A DNA stretch of 64,000 nucleotides from positions 124,001 through 188,000 of the forward strand of contig JAUIFF010000014.1 in the NCBI GenBank assembly GCA_030429545.1, written 5' to 3'. The stretch's first letter is position 1. Each line of letters begins with the position of its first letter. Below the pieces are notes generated by a model. It was not told where the DNA came from. It worked only from the letters and a program-made list of their open reading frames with translations, and did not search any database. Both the position numbers and the translations under genes were made by a program. Shown here one piece after another: positions 33,091-42,131 of the stretch. The DNA is from Polyangia bacterium. Its GTDB lineage: Bacteria > Myxococcota_A > Polyangia > Nannocystales > Nannocystaceae.

Positions 33091-35052
33091 CTATGTTCCA
33101 CACCTGCGCGTACCCGGCAGCGCGGTGATCTCAAACCGCCCGATCTTTGCGGGAGACTCCGACGAAAGTTCCACCCGCATGTCGGCCTCCGTGTTGGCGC
33201 ACGTCAGGCGGTAGACGACGCCATTGGGCGTGTACAGCTGCGGAGAACCGAGTTGACAGGCACCAAAGCTCTGGCGAATGTGGGCCAAAAAAGACTCGAT
33301 ACGGGAGGCCCCGAGTGCCGGCACAAACAGTTGGGCGTGGAGCTTGGGGTCCCAATGATGCATCAGCTTCAACACCTGCTCGGCCGCCCGCCGATGCTCC
33401 GCGGGCTCAGGCAACCCCGTGGCTCCGAGAATCCGCAGCGACGTGACCGGACTGGCGGCCCACGGCGCGACCCGTAGATCGACGCGAAGGTTGCCTCGGG
33501 CACACGAGAGCTCAACCACGCCCGCACGTGGCTCCGCAACTTTAACCGGTTTTGCCGACTCGCACGGGCCGACCATCGCCGCCCACAATGCGAGCTCCTT
33601 ACGTGTATCTGCAACCGGATGGGCATCGCGGTAATCCGCACTAAAAGTTCGTGTATATACCGCCTGATCCCAGGCATGCATCAATGCGCCAACACGCTGC
33701 GCCGTGTCACTCAAGGCTGGCAACGCCACCGGTTCACGCGGCTTCAACCCCCCAGTGTCGGCCAGAATATCGAGCATCTTGAGGGCATCGGCTGGAAGGA
33801 TTCGACTCGAGATCCCCGACTGGTTTGAAACCAATATGACCCCGACCCCGGCGTGTGGAAGCATCAGGACCGAGGCCCGGTAGTTGAGAGTTTTGCCGTT
33901 GTGGCCAACAACATACGGGTGCCGGCAGGTCGGAAACACGGCGAACGCCAACCCCGTGCCGCTGGCCCATAGCTCGGCGCCACCATTGGCTGCAGGCTCG
34001 ACATGGAGGTTGACCAGTCGCTGCAACGTATGCGCCTCACGAAGCGTTGCACGCCGCACAGGCCCGCGGTCGGCTTCGTTTCGCGGCGGCCAAGCATTGA
34101 GATTAAACGCGACATAGGCAGCGAGGTCTTCGACACTGGCGTACAACCCCCCGGCAGCATCCGCAGCGCCAGGTCGCCACACAGGCCGCCTTACAGGGGT
34201 TTTATCGGGACCTCGCCCATGGCCGACGGCGAGTTTTTTGGCGGGCACATCCTCCGGACGAAATGTTGCCCCACCCATGCCAATGGGCCGAAGCACAGCA
34301 TCCTGTATATATTTGCGATGGTCGGTCCACGTGACGTTTTGAATGAGCGGGCCCAGCAGTTGAAACCCCAAATTCGAGTAAACCCGTCGCTGCCCCGGCG
34401 CCCGCTCGAGCCCGAGGCCAGACAGTGTCGCCAAAAATTCCTCGCGCCCAAAATCGTGGCTTGGGTACTCCGGAAAGTTCCCCATCCGCGGTAGGCCCGA
34501 TGTATGGGTCAGGATATGACGCAGCGTGATCCTCGGGCTATCCACCGTGGGATAGACGACATCCGCAAGTTCCGGGAGGTACCTCGCAGCCGCCCGGTCG
34601 AGCTGCACATGCCCCTCATCCCGAAGTTTGAGCACAGCCAATGTGGTGAGTGTTTTGGTGATCGAGCCAATCCCAAAGCGCGTGTCACTGGTGATTGGCG
34701 TGCCGGTTTTTGGGTCGCTATAGCCCCAGGCGTGAAACCATGCGAGTTCACCATCGATCACAATACCGGCAGCTAGTCCCACGAGGTTATCGCGTTTGAC
34801 CGTCGAAGCGAGGTATTGCTCGACGTCGTCAAAGCCCAATGCCAGTTGCTGTCGGCGCGCTGGGTTGGTGAATGTCGCAACGGGGTCGCTCGCCACCCGT
34901 TGCTCCCCGAGCTGCGAGACCGTGTGCTGACCCTGCGGGACCTGTGTGGGAGGCGTGGGTGTGCAACCAACCGCGAAGATGAGGGCACCCACCACCGCCG
35001 ACCGAGCGCGAATCAATTTGGAGGGTGCTTTGCCCGGGTTGTCCGCTCGCAT
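33091..35052 (-). CDS. Serine beta-lactamase-like hydrolase (lipoprotein) with duplicated C-terminal domain
   Basis: This 653-residue protein has a signal with lipobox IFAVGC and a class C-like penicillin-binding fold. It shows nucleophile Ser130 in GSITKT (S-x-x-K, Lys133), Tyr225 in VYSNLGFQLLG (Y-S-N) and H384-N-G in VGHNGKTLNY. Such proteins are esterases or D-aminopeptidase/peptidase-like enzymes in the envelope. After ~430 two similar segments follow, each with LMHAWD/LMHHWD near its start and a Cys pair, apparently a duplicated NTF2-like or binding domain. ATG 35052 was chosen over 35088 for the best signal peptide. No resistance function is implied. Confidence 0.85.
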   Translation of the reverse strand: MRADNPGKAPSKLIRARSAVVGALIFAVGCTPTPPTQVPQGQHTVSQLGEQRVASDPVATFTNPARRQQLALGFDDVEQYLASTVKRDNLVGLAAGIVIDGELAWFHAWGYSDPKTGTPITSDTRFGIGSITKTLTTLAVLKLRDEGHVQLDRAAARYLPELADVVYPTVDSPRITLRHILTHTSGLPRMGNFPEYPSHDFGREEFLATLSGLGLERAPGQRRVYSNLGFQLLGPLIQNVTWTDHRKYIQDAVLRPIGMGGATFRPEDVPAKKLAVGHGRGPDKTPVRRPVWRPGAADAAGGLYASVEDLAAYVAFNLNAWPPRNEADRGPVRRATLREAHTLQRLVNLHVEPAANGGAELWASGTGLAFAVFPTCRHPYVVGHNGKTLNYRASVLMLPHAGVGVILVSNQSGISSRILPADALKMLDILADTGGLKPREPVALPALSDTAQRVGALMHAWDQAVYTRTFSADYRDAHPVADTRKELALWAAMVGPCESAKPVKVAEPRAGVVELSCARGNLRVDLRVAPWAASPVTSLRILGATGLPEPAEHRRAAEQVLKLMHHWDPKLHAQLFVPALGASRIESFLAHIRQSFGACQLGSPQLYTPNGVVYRLTCANTEADMRVELSSESPAKIGRFEITALPGTRRCGT

Positions 35053-35125
35053 TGTACCTACAATAGGTTGTAGGTGGCTGCGCGTCAAAGCGGGCTAAAT
35101 CAGCGGATAACACCCCCAACAGCCC

Positions 35126-35596
35126 CTACGTGGAGCGCCGTCGCACACCGACGATTGCGAGCAGTAGCAACGCCGCAGTCGGCCAGCGGCCCTGCTCGGA
35201 GATCCGGCACCCCGACGTTGTCGCCGGAGGAGTCGAGTCTGCTGCGGCCGGCGACTTTTCGGCCTGCTTCTCGGCAGGCTTTTGCGCGGGTTTGTCGGTG
35301 GGTTTCTCAGCCTCTGGCTTTGCAGCTGCGCCCGTGCACCAAATCTCATCCCAGGTCGACGCCCCACGCGTCTGACAGGCCTTGGTGTAGCCCTTCACTT
35401 CATACCTGTCCTTACAGGCATCAGGTGCACCGTGATAGGCGTCGCCACACATCTCGCAGGACTTGCCGGTTTTTTGCTGATTTTCGAGGGTACACGACTC
35501 GACGTAGCCCGGCTCGGGCGGCACATCGGCCGCGGCATACGACCCGCATAGTGTGAGCGGCAACATGAACGAAACGACAACGATGGCTCGGGACAT
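35126..35596 (-). CDS. Small Cys-rich secreted protein with C-terminal sorting tail
   Basis: This 156-residue protein has a signal peptide (MSRAIVVVSFMLPLTLCG to AAA) and a ~65-residue domain with eight Cys residues (SCTLENQ, SCEMCGD, ACKDRYEV, ACQTRG, IWC). A Lys/Pro/Ala/Glu linker and a terminal SGCRISEQG-hydrophobic helix-RRRST complete it. The ending is a MYXO-CTERM-like sorting signal. The Cys domain looks like one seen repeatedly in myxobacterial secretomes, of unknown function. It lies 73 bases downstream of the 35688-36245 gene on the same strand. Confidence 0.65.
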   Translation of the reverse strand: MSRAIVVVSFMLPLTLCGSYAAADVPPEPGYVESCTLENQQKTGKSCEMCGDAYHGAPDACKDRYEVKGYTKACQTRGASTWDEIWCTGAAAKPEAEKPTDKPAQKPAEKQAEKSPAAADSTPPATTSGCRISEQGRWPTAALLLLAIVGVRRRST

Positions 35597-35687
35597 TGGG
35601 GCTCCTGCCCGCTAGCTTCGCTAAAAACCTGCCCGCGCGCAACAGCTATTTGGATTTCGGATGCGAGCGCCAAACTCGATTGTATAT

Positions 35688-36245
35688 TCACTCACTTGCC
35701 CGGTGCTGAATCTCGCTCCAAGCCTGCTCCGACAAACAGGTGGGTATTGCGAGCTGGTGGACGCGCTCGAGAACTTCAAGCTCCCGACGCGCCCCCCCGA
35801 GGCTCCAAGCCCGGCACCAAAGATATACTGCCCCCCGGGCCCCAACACCGCGCGTGGCCACGGATTCGAGCGATGCCTGGGCGTGGCCGACCCCCCAGGC
35901 AAGTACGTCGGGCACATGTTGCAGGCCACAAATCACCTGATCGGCACGCCGAATCAAGGTGTTGGCTCGCCTGTAGACGACCCAAAGTCGCCGATTGCCA
36001 CCCGTACTGTTTACCCACAATTCGCGACTTTGCGGGTACAAAGCCCCGCTGCCCTCGCGCAGTAAAACCCCGCCGAGCCAGTCGATGCGTATCACGCCAC
36101 CACAACAAGGGGTGGACGTCTGCGGCTCGCGCAGTTGTTCACGCCGAACCTGCTCGAGGTACTGCGCTCGCCGCCCCCACTCTCGGCAAAACCGCAACCA
36201 GGCCCCGAGGACATCAACGGTATGTTCGACGCGGGACGTCGCCAT
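35688..36245 (-). CDS. Hypothetical protein
   Basis: This 185-residue protein is of unknown family. The sequence has a helical N-terminus (VDVLGAWLRFCREWGRR), strand-like central segments (GVIRIDWLGGVLLREG, RRLWVVYRRANTLIRRAD) and no signal peptide or membrane helix. The start ATG 36245 follows GGTAGGTCC, an acceptable ribosome site. Competing frames on the plus strand have poorer, Arg/Pro-rich translations. It lies 13 bases downstream of the 36259-36999 lipoprotein gene, suggesting one operon. Moderate confidence that it is real. Confidence 0.5.
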   Translation of the reverse strand: MATSRVEHTVDVLGAWLRFCREWGRRAQYLEQVRREQLREPQTSTPCCGGVIRIDWLGGVLLREGSGALYPQSRELWVNSTGGNRRLWVVYRRANTLIRRADQVICGLQHVPDVLAWGVGHAQASLESVATRGVGARGAVYLWCRAWSLGGARRELEVLERVHQLAIPTCLSEQAWSEIQHRASE

Positions 36246-36258
36246 GGACCTACCCACC

Positions 36259-36999
36259 TCAATCCATCAGCGCATGCAGCTCAAAGTAGATATCCAGCAT
36301 GATTTCCCACTGTTCGTCCTCGCACGCGCTGGGCATGTTGCCACCGGCACCGTAGCCAACCACCTTGTCCCCGCGGAGGATGGCGTAGGTTCCCTCGGGA
36401 TGAAACTGTATATGCAATAGTTCGTCGTCATCGCCAATGTCACACCTGAACGTGGGTGGACCGAGGACCCTATCAACCTGCGCCGGCGACATGCCGGCCT
36501 TGGCCGGGAACTCGCTCTGGCTATCGAAATAATCGCCAAACCACAGCACAGCACGCACGATCAACTGGGGAAGATCGCGGTCTTCATCGTGGAGTTGCCC
36601 GCTGACAAACAGCGCGATCGTACTGCCGTAGCCAAAGCTGTCCTCATCGCAATCCTTGCCATACACCACGAGGCTGAGGTCGTCGGAAAACTCCTCGACA
36701 TCACAAATTTGGGCCAACGGCCCTTGCTTGACCACATCGCCAAGGGCCTCGTTGAGGCGAATTCCAGCGAACGTATATTCGTGCGTGCTGAGCTTGGGAG
36801 CCTTCGCTGCCGGCTCGCCGGCGAGCTTGGACGGGGTCTTCGCGTCCGCCTTTGGCGGAGCCTCACTCGCGGCGGATTCCGGCTGCGTTGGCGGGGCTGT
36901 GCTACCCGAAGTGCGACAGGCGACAAGCGCGAGTGCGAATGCCAGCGGCACGGATACCCGACGCAAAATGTGGAGGTAACATCTTGAAGCTCTCGACAT
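36259..36999 (-). CDS. Hypothetical lipoprotein
   Basis: This 246-residue protein has a signal with lipobox ALVAC (Cys ~28) and a Pro/Ala/Lys/Glu-rich spacer (30-70). A soluble domain begins STHEYTFAGIRLNEALGDVV. The segment AGMSPAQVDRVLGPPTFRCD resembles the short helix-turn used by SmpA/OmlA-like and DUF-type lipoproteins, where GMSxxxVxxxLGxP is a recurrent motif, so a BamE/SmpA-like fold is possible. GTG 37008 is an alternative start 9 bases upstream. Confidence 0.65.
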   Translation of the reverse strand: MSRASRCYLHILRRVSVPLAFALALVACRTSGSTAPPTQPESAASEAPPKADAKTPSKLAGEPAAKAPKLSTHEYTFAGIRLNEALGDVVKQGPLAQICDVEEFSDDLSLVVYGKDCDEDSFGYGSTIALFVSGQLHDEDRDLPQLIVRAVLWFGDYFDSQSEFPAKAGMSPAQVDRVLGPPTFRCDIGDDDELLHIQFHPEGTYAILRGDKVVGYGAGGNMPSACEDEQWEIMLDIYFELHALMD

Positions 37000-37125
37000 C
37001 AACGTCACAGCCCAACTCTACCGGAGTTTGTTCGGGTCGGCATTGGCGATGTCGAGCATCCGCAAATCGATCGACCCCTTCGCATGGTCTGCGAAAGCTC
37101 GGCTTGCAAGAGGTGAGCAAGGGTT

Positions 37126-38010
37126 TTAGGTCTCCGAGCCAAAGTCCCAAAGCAGGCGATGCAACGCGGCGAGATTGTTGGGCCGAACCGCCCGGGGAAA
37201 TCGACCGATCAACGGCACCAGTTCGCAATATCGGTGTAGCAGCACGTAACCCGTCAGTCGGCGTGCCAGCACCGGCGTGAGGGCAGATCGCGGATAGCCA
37301 TAGGCCTGCAAAAACACCGACATCGCCCGTGGAAACAGGGGCGAAATGAACCCTCCGATACTTGTAAACTCAACTTCTGCAGCTCCGACTTGCACGTCGC
37401 CAAAGTCGAGCAGCCCCGACAGCCGCCCATGGCTGTCGACATGGACATGGCCGAGGCGCAGGTCGTTGTGGAGCAACACCCTTCGCACCGGCCAGGTTGT
37501 AATTGCCGGGAGACCGGCGACAAACTGCTCGATGTCGGCGAGCCACTGGCTGTCGACCCCCTGGCGACGGTGCTTTTGCAGCATCGATGCGCGCCGCAAC
37601 TTCATGTATGCACACCAATCCTCCGAGAAATGTTCGAAGGCATCGAGCGAAAGCCCGTGGAGCGCCGCCGCGAGGCGACCGAGGTCGGCCACGAGTTGCT
37701 CGCGTTGTGCGGGCGTAAGCGAGGGCCAGGCATCAAGTGCCGGCTGGCCTGAAAGCCGTGTCATGACCAAATACGACCATCCATCGAGCTCCCCATCCCC
37801 GCACAGGGTTGGTGTCTCGACAGGCAGCCGCCCGGCGACCTGGGTGAGGGCCGTACGCTCGAGTTTGAAGTCGGACGCCGCGAACGGTGCAAACAATTTA
37901 ATCGCCCGATCGGGGCCCAAAAACACGGTATGAAACCCATCTCGCGCACGCGTAAACGGACCGCGAAGACCGTGCCGAGCGTGAATCCATGCAACGGCAG
38001 CGGCAAACAT
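37126..38010 (-). CDS. Aminoglycoside phosphotransferase-family (APH-like) kinase
   Basis: This 294-residue protein has the APH/choline kinase fold. The N-lobe has FLGPDRAIKLF with the likely ATP-binding Lys. The catalytic loop reads VRRVLLHNDLRLGHVHV (H-N-D, with His in place of the usual Asn five residues on), and the metal-binding segment is GLLDFGDVQVG. Family members phosphorylate small molecules such as homoserine, choline, fructosamine or aminoglycosides. Nothing here points to a drug substrate. ATG 38010 is preceded by GTGAGG at good spacing; GTG 38067 would add 19 residues. The altered Asn could reduce activity. Confidence 0.7.
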   Translation of the reverse strand: MFAAAVAWIHARHGLRGPFTRARDGFHTVFLGPDRAIKLFAPFAASDFKLERTALTQVAGRLPVETPTLCGDGELDGWSYLVMTRLSGQPALDAWPSLTPAQREQLVADLGRLAAALHGLSLDAFEHFSEDWCAYMKLRRASMLQKHRRQGVDSQWLADIEQFVAGLPAITTWPVRRVLLHNDLRLGHVHVDSHGRLSGLLDFGDVQVGAAEVEFTSIGGFISPLFPRAMSVFLQAYGYPRSALTPVLARRLTGYVLLHRYCELVPLIGRFPRAVRPNNLAALHRLLWDFGSET

Positions 38011-38241
38011 ACCGGCCTCACGCCGTCGCTTTAAGTACACACCGACGTCATCGATGGGCGGCAACACTTACCGCACAGTACGCGAGGCGTACACAGGGCT
38101 CAACAATCCGGCATTGCCTCCAAGCCACACGACCACAGCGCACGCGCGCGGGACCGAGCCATCGTCTCATCCATGCGCCCAGCCGGAGGTTTGCAGCCCG
38201 ATGCACTTGAGTCCGTGCGTGGGTCGGGTATCGTGACGGCA

Positions 38242-39321
38242 ATGAGTACCGACGTCGCGCTGTTGGTGTTTTACCTGTGCCTCGCACTCGGAGTTTCGTT
38301 CGCGTGTTCGATCTTCGAGGCGGTGCTGCTGTCGATCACCCCCGGTTATGTCGCGTCGTTGGAAAAGTCTGGAAGTGCCGCGGCGGGTCGGATTACCCGA
38401 CTCAAACGAGAAATTGACCGGCCGCTGGCGGCGATTTTGAGCCTCAACACGATTGCCCACACCGTCGGTGCAGCGGGTGTTGGTGCGCAATCTGCAAAGG
38501 TGTTTGCGAGCCTCCCGATCGCGGTCACCTCGGGTGTGCTCACCGTCCTCATTTTGTTTGTTTCGGAGATCGTCCCCAAATCCCTGGGCGCGATGCACTG
38601 GAAAAAGCTCGCACCGATCGTCGCCGCGCTGCTGGTCCCGCTCACGTGGTTGATGACAGTCACGATGTTTGTCCCGGTGTCGCGGTGGGTCACAAGCCTG
38701 CTCGGTGGCGGTGGGCACCAGACCAACCCAAGCCCCGACGAGATCAGTGCGATTGCCGAACAGGGTGCCCGCGCAGGCCTGTTTCCGCGGGGAGAGTCGC
38801 GGGTGTTGAGCAACTTGTTTCGCCTCAAAGAGCTGCGAGCGACCGACGTCATGACACCACGCACAGTGATGTTTGGACTCCCAGAGAGTACGCAGGTAGG
38901 CGAGATTGTGGGCGAGAAGACCCTCATTCGATTCTCGCGCATTCCGATTTATAAAACCACGATCGACGAAGTTACTGGCTATATCCTCAAAAGCGATGTC
39001 CTTCTGAGTGCTGCCCGCGACCAATCGAACGTGCCGCTGGCCGACCTCCGGCGCGAACTGTTGCGAATCCCCGAGGACATCGCACTATCCGACGTACTCG
39101 AGCAGCTACTCAAGGAGCAGGCCCACGTGGCACTCGTTGTCGACACCTACGGCGGGACCACGGGACTGGTGACATTAGAGGACGTTGTCGAGACACTCAT
39201 CGGAATGGAGATTGTCGACGAAGTCGACGCAGTTGCCGACATGCGGGACCTCGCGCGAAAACAATGGGAGCGTCGCGCCAAAAAGATGGGTCTCGCGGTC
39301 GCCAACGAAGACCCCAGCTAG
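38242..39321 (+). CDS. CNNM/DUF21-CBS transporter-type membrane protein
   Basis: This 359-residue protein has an N-terminal DUF21 membrane domain (~1-180, four hydrophobic helices, with NTIAHTVGAAGVGA and SEIVPKSLG as family motifs). A CBS pair follows (~205-345: DVMTPRTVMFGLPE, then VDTYGGTTGLVTLEDVVETLIG). Family members (CorC/CNNM) take part in Mg2+ or cobalt export and resistance. The C-terminal CorC_HlyC domain is absent. ATG 38242 was chosen; a GTG lies 9 bases upstream. The dispersed structured element (39354-39419) starts 33 bases after its stop. Confidence 0.85.
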   Translation: MSTDVALLVFYLCLALGVSFACSIFEAVLLSITPGYVASLEKSGSAAAGRITRLKREIDRPLAAILSLNTIAHTVGAAGVGAQSAKVFASLPIAVTSGVLTVLILFVSEIVPKSLGAMHWKKLAPIVAALLVPLTWLMTVTMFVPVSRWVTSLLGGGGHQTNPSPDEISAIAEQGARAGLFPRGESRVLSNLFRLKELRATDVMTPRTVMFGLPESTQVGEIVGEKTLIRFSRIPIYKTTIDEVTGYILKSDVLLSAARDQSNVPLADLRRELLRIPEDIALSDVLEQLLKEQAHVALVVDTYGGTTGLVTLEDVVETLIGMEIVDEVDAVADMRDLARKQWERRAKKMGLAVANEDPS

Positions 39322-39353
39322 CAGCACGCGGATTTCTCCACTTGCCAGTTTGC

Positions 39354-39419
39354 CGACAACGCGCCTAGCAAAACCTGAACAACCACTCGTACAACTGCGC
39401 TTGACGACATACGTTGTCG
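39354..39419 (+). repeat. Dispersed structured element, copy B
   Basis: CGACAACG (39354-39361) pairs with CGTTGTCG (39412-39419) around a 50-nt loop with GCAAAACCTGAA and GTACAACTGCG. The loop is ~80% identical to copy A (3267-3335), while the stem differs at two positions with matching changes on the other arm. Orientation relative to the upstream gene is the same as for copy A. Confidence 0.7.
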
Positions 39420-39582
39420 ACAAGGTCTTGTGCGCGAAACGACGCACGGAAAAAACCACGGTCGCGCCTATCCAACCTGCCCCTTACAACATGTTCTAGG
39501 AACAGCGACGAGGGCATATCCGCCCCGTCAAAATTTTTAGGCGCTGTGGCAGGTATTTGCCGGGAAGTGTATAAGGAGCCGT

Positions 39583-40920
39583 ATGCTGCGCACGCTGGTC
39601 AATACCTCCATCGTACTCCTACTCCCTTCCCTACTGGTGTTGACCGGGTGTGACAAAGCGACGGCCCCAGACCCCGAACCGACCAAGCAGGACACCGCGG
39701 AACAAATCGCCAAGGCACCGGAAACCAAAGCGGCAACGCCCGCTCAAAAGCCGGAGAAACTGGCACATAAAGTTGTCGCCAAACCACCACCGCCCGACCC
39801 CAAAAAAGTCGACAAAGCCCAGGCAGAGCGCGGTAAAAAAGAGTTCACCGCCCATGTCAAGGCAGGTCGCACGGCAGCGAAGGCCAAGGACTACCCAACT
39901 GCCATCAAGGAGTTTGAGGCGGCAATAAAAATCGAGGAGAAAGCGGGTACCCTCGGAGAACTCGGCTGGGCACACTACAACTCGGGCAACCTCGACGACG
40001 CCGAAAAAGTACTGACAAAAGCCATCGCCATGGCGCTCGAAGACCGGACCAAAGGCGCCCTGCTCTACAACCTAGGCCGCGTTGAAGAGGATAAAGGCGA
40101 GAAAGACAAGGCCGTATCCCTGTACCAAAAATCGATCGCCGCCCGGCCCAACAAGGTTGTCCAGGCCCGCCTCGACAAGTTGCTCGCCGCCGGAGCCCAC
40201 GCCGAGCCCGATGCCTGCACCTGGCAAAAATTCGCCGGAGCCCCCCCCACCAACCTCTGCCAAAAGTTCACCCCCAGCGATTTTGGCGGACTGGAAGTCG
40301 ACTGCCTAAAACAGGACCAGGAAGCCAACGGTGCCAGCAAACTCCTCGTCGACAAAGATGGTGTCAAGGCCACGGTGTTTGGCTCGATGATCGAAGAAGA
40401 CTACTCGACCATCTACGTGCTCGCAGTGCTGCGCGCGGACGCCTGGTATGCCTACGAGTTTGGGTTTGAGGACGTCGGTACAGGCTATCGCGCCGACAGT
40501 ATCGAACTCCAAACCCTCGAACTTGTCGATGCAATTCCGGGAGGCAAACCCGAACTCCACATCGAGTGGCTGTTTCGAAGCCACCAGGGCGACCTCGAGT
40601 ACAACGAAATGACATTCCTGTCGGAGACCTACCACGGATACGTCTCGCTCGAGCAGGAGGCACCCCAATGGATCGCCACCATCCGCTCCGAAACCGACTA
40701 TTCGGTTGAAGACTACCTCGATGATGACGAGTTCAAAAGTGATAAACACTCCGACGAATACGGGACCAAGGAAAAAACCGCGGTCGAGTGGAAGTTTACC
40801 GATAGCGAACTCACCGTCACCGCCAAAGGTAAGGCTTCGGCGCCAGCGGGAACCTTCAAGCTGGCGGACTACCCCGCCAAATGTCATGACTTCTACGGAA
40901 TCACGTCGGTCCAGATTTAG
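39583..40920 (+). CDS. TPR-containing lipoprotein
   Basis: This 445-residue protein has a signal and lipobox VLTGC (Cys ~23), then a long Lys/Pro/Ala spacer (25-80). Two or three TPR motifs follow (~85-210, e.g. AAKAKDYPTAIKEFEAAI and LGWAHYNSGNLDDAEKVL). The C-terminal half (~215-445) is an acidic beta-rich domain with Cys residues (CTWQKF, NLCQKF, VDCLKQD), not recognised. The TPRs suggest protein binding in the envelope. ATG 39583 is preceded by AAGGAG at ideal spacing. Confidence 0.8.
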   Translation: MLRTLVNTSIVLLLPSLLVLTGCDKATAPDPEPTKQDTAEQIAKAPETKAATPAQKPEKLAHKVVAKPPPPDPKKVDKAQAERGKKEFTAHVKAGRTAAKAKDYPTAIKEFEAAIKIEEKAGTLGELGWAHYNSGNLDDAEKVLTKAIAMALEDRTKGALLYNLGRVEEDKGEKDKAVSLYQKSIAARPNKVVQARLDKLLAAGAHAEPDACTWQKFAGAPPTNLCQKFTPSDFGGLEVDCLKQDQEANGASKLLVDKDGVKATVFGSMIEEDYSTIYVLAVLRADAWYAYEFGFEDVGTGYRADSIELQTLELVDAIPGGKPELHIEWLFRSHQGDLEYNEMTFLSETYHGYVSLEQEAPQWIATIRSETDYSVEDYLDDDEFKSDKHSDEYGTKEKTAVEWKFTDSELTVTAKGKASAPAGTFKLADYPAKCHDFYGITSVQI

Positions 40921-41387
40921 CGTTAATAAAGGTAGACCGCACCAGAGTTGGAAAAAAAAGCTCGAGTCGGGTTTGTTGCCCGTGGCGGAGGAGAACTTGT
41001 CAAGGCCACGCAGTTGCGTATGCGCCCTTCTTCCTAAGTCGACAAGTCGTACCAAAGCGCTCGGCAATCTTCGGTGCGATACAGCCCCACCACAAGCGGT
41101 TGATGCGCCCAAGGAAGCGCCGTCGCCACAGGTTCGCCCGACGCACGAGTAGAATCAGAAAATGCAGCGCTCGGCCGGGGCGCCGTGTCCCAATCACAGG
41201 AGCTCGGGGCGAGCTTGTTGCCACCCAACTTGGCGAAGAAGAACCCGCTCTCGGCTTCCAGCGAGATGTTCTCCGCGATCAAGCGCTCGGCCCTCAGTTG
41301 CAACTGAGAGCGGTTTTACACCTAGAAGGCAATGCTCGTGGCATCTCGCCTGAGCAAAGCGTAGTCTTGGCCGCGTGGAGACCTGAG
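40921..41387. other. Intergenic region without a clear gene
   Basis: I see no convincing gene in these 467 bases. A minus-strand frame (41034-41303, 89 residues) is open but has no ribosome site or known motif. ACTTGTC and GACAAGT (near 40995 and 41040) form a distant inverted repeat. The right end should carry the promoter of the GST gene. Confidence 0.35.
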
Positions 41388-42083
41388 ATGACCGAACAAC
41401 CAGACATCAACCCCAACACCTTTCATCTGATCAGTCACAACCTCTGCCCCTATGTACAGCGTGCAGTCATTGTCTTGAGTGAGAAGGCCATTCCCCATGA
41501 GCGCACATATATCGATCTTGGCAATAAGCCGGACTGGTTTAAGGCACTTTCGCCACTTGGCCGGGTCCCGGTTTTGCAATATGGCGATGCGGTCGTGTTC
41601 GAAAGTCAGGTGATCGCAGAGTACCTAGATGAGATTACGCCCGGATCACTGCACCCGGCCGCTCCTCTTGAGAAGGCCCGTCATCGTTCCTGGATTGAGT
41701 TTGGCTCCGAAACGCTCAACGCCATTGGGAGTTTTTATAGCGCCAACGATGCGGAAAGTTTTGAGGAGAAACGCCGCGCACTTCGGGCCAAGTTCGAGCG
41801 CATCGAGCGTGAAGTCGAGGGACCGCATTTCGCCGGCGAGGACTTCCATATGATCGATGGCGTCTGGGGCACGATTTTCCGCTACATCGACACCTTCGAG
41901 GACATTGGCGATTTCCAATTGACCGATGGACTAACAAAGATCGCAACATGGCGTCGACAGTTAACGGCGCGGCTCTCTGTCGTGAATGCCACTCCGGAGG
42001 GCTATCCGGCGCGTTTGCAAGCCTTTCTTCGGCGCCGGAACTCCTACCTTACCAGCCTGATGTCGGCGGCCTGCACCGAGTAA
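41388..42083 (+). CDS. Glutathione S-transferase-like protein
   Basis: This 231-residue protein has a thioredoxin-fold N-domain. Cys20-Pro21 in HNLCPYVQRA is an omega/DHAR-like catalytic Cys, the cis-Pro is at 61 (GRVPVL), and Glu72-Ser73 in FESQVIAEYLDE bind the glutathione gamma-glutamate. A helical C-domain follows (~90-215). The Cys suggests thiol transfer or dehydroascorbate/glutathionyl reductase chemistry rather than conjugation. ATG 41388 has GGAGACC upstream; the frame stays open to 41100 but lacks protein-like sequence. Confidence 0.85.
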   Translation: MTEQPDINPNTFHLISHNLCPYVQRAVIVLSEKAIPHERTYIDLGNKPDWFKALSPLGRVPVLQYGDAVVFESQVIAEYLDEITPGSLHPAAPLEKARHRSWIEFGSETLNAIGSFYSANDAESFEEKRRALRAKFERIEREVEGPHFAGEDFHMIDGVWGTIFRYIDTFEDIGDFQLTDGLTKIATWRRQLTARLSVVNATPEGYPARLQAFLRRRNSYLTSLMSAACTE

Positions 42084-42131
42084 TCGTGCCGCAAGATCTT
42101 GCAGCCACGCTCAACGACGGGAGCCTAGCTG

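Noticed and set aside
35696-36289. Plus-strand 197-codon frame
   Set aside because: Arg/Pro/Ala-rich translation with no motif; the opposite strand has a more protein-like sequence and a ribosome site.
41034-41303. Minus-strand 89-codon frame with a segment faintly like phage-spike or VgrG-type text
   Set aside because: The resemblance is too short to support, there is no start signal, and no other secretion-system genes are near.
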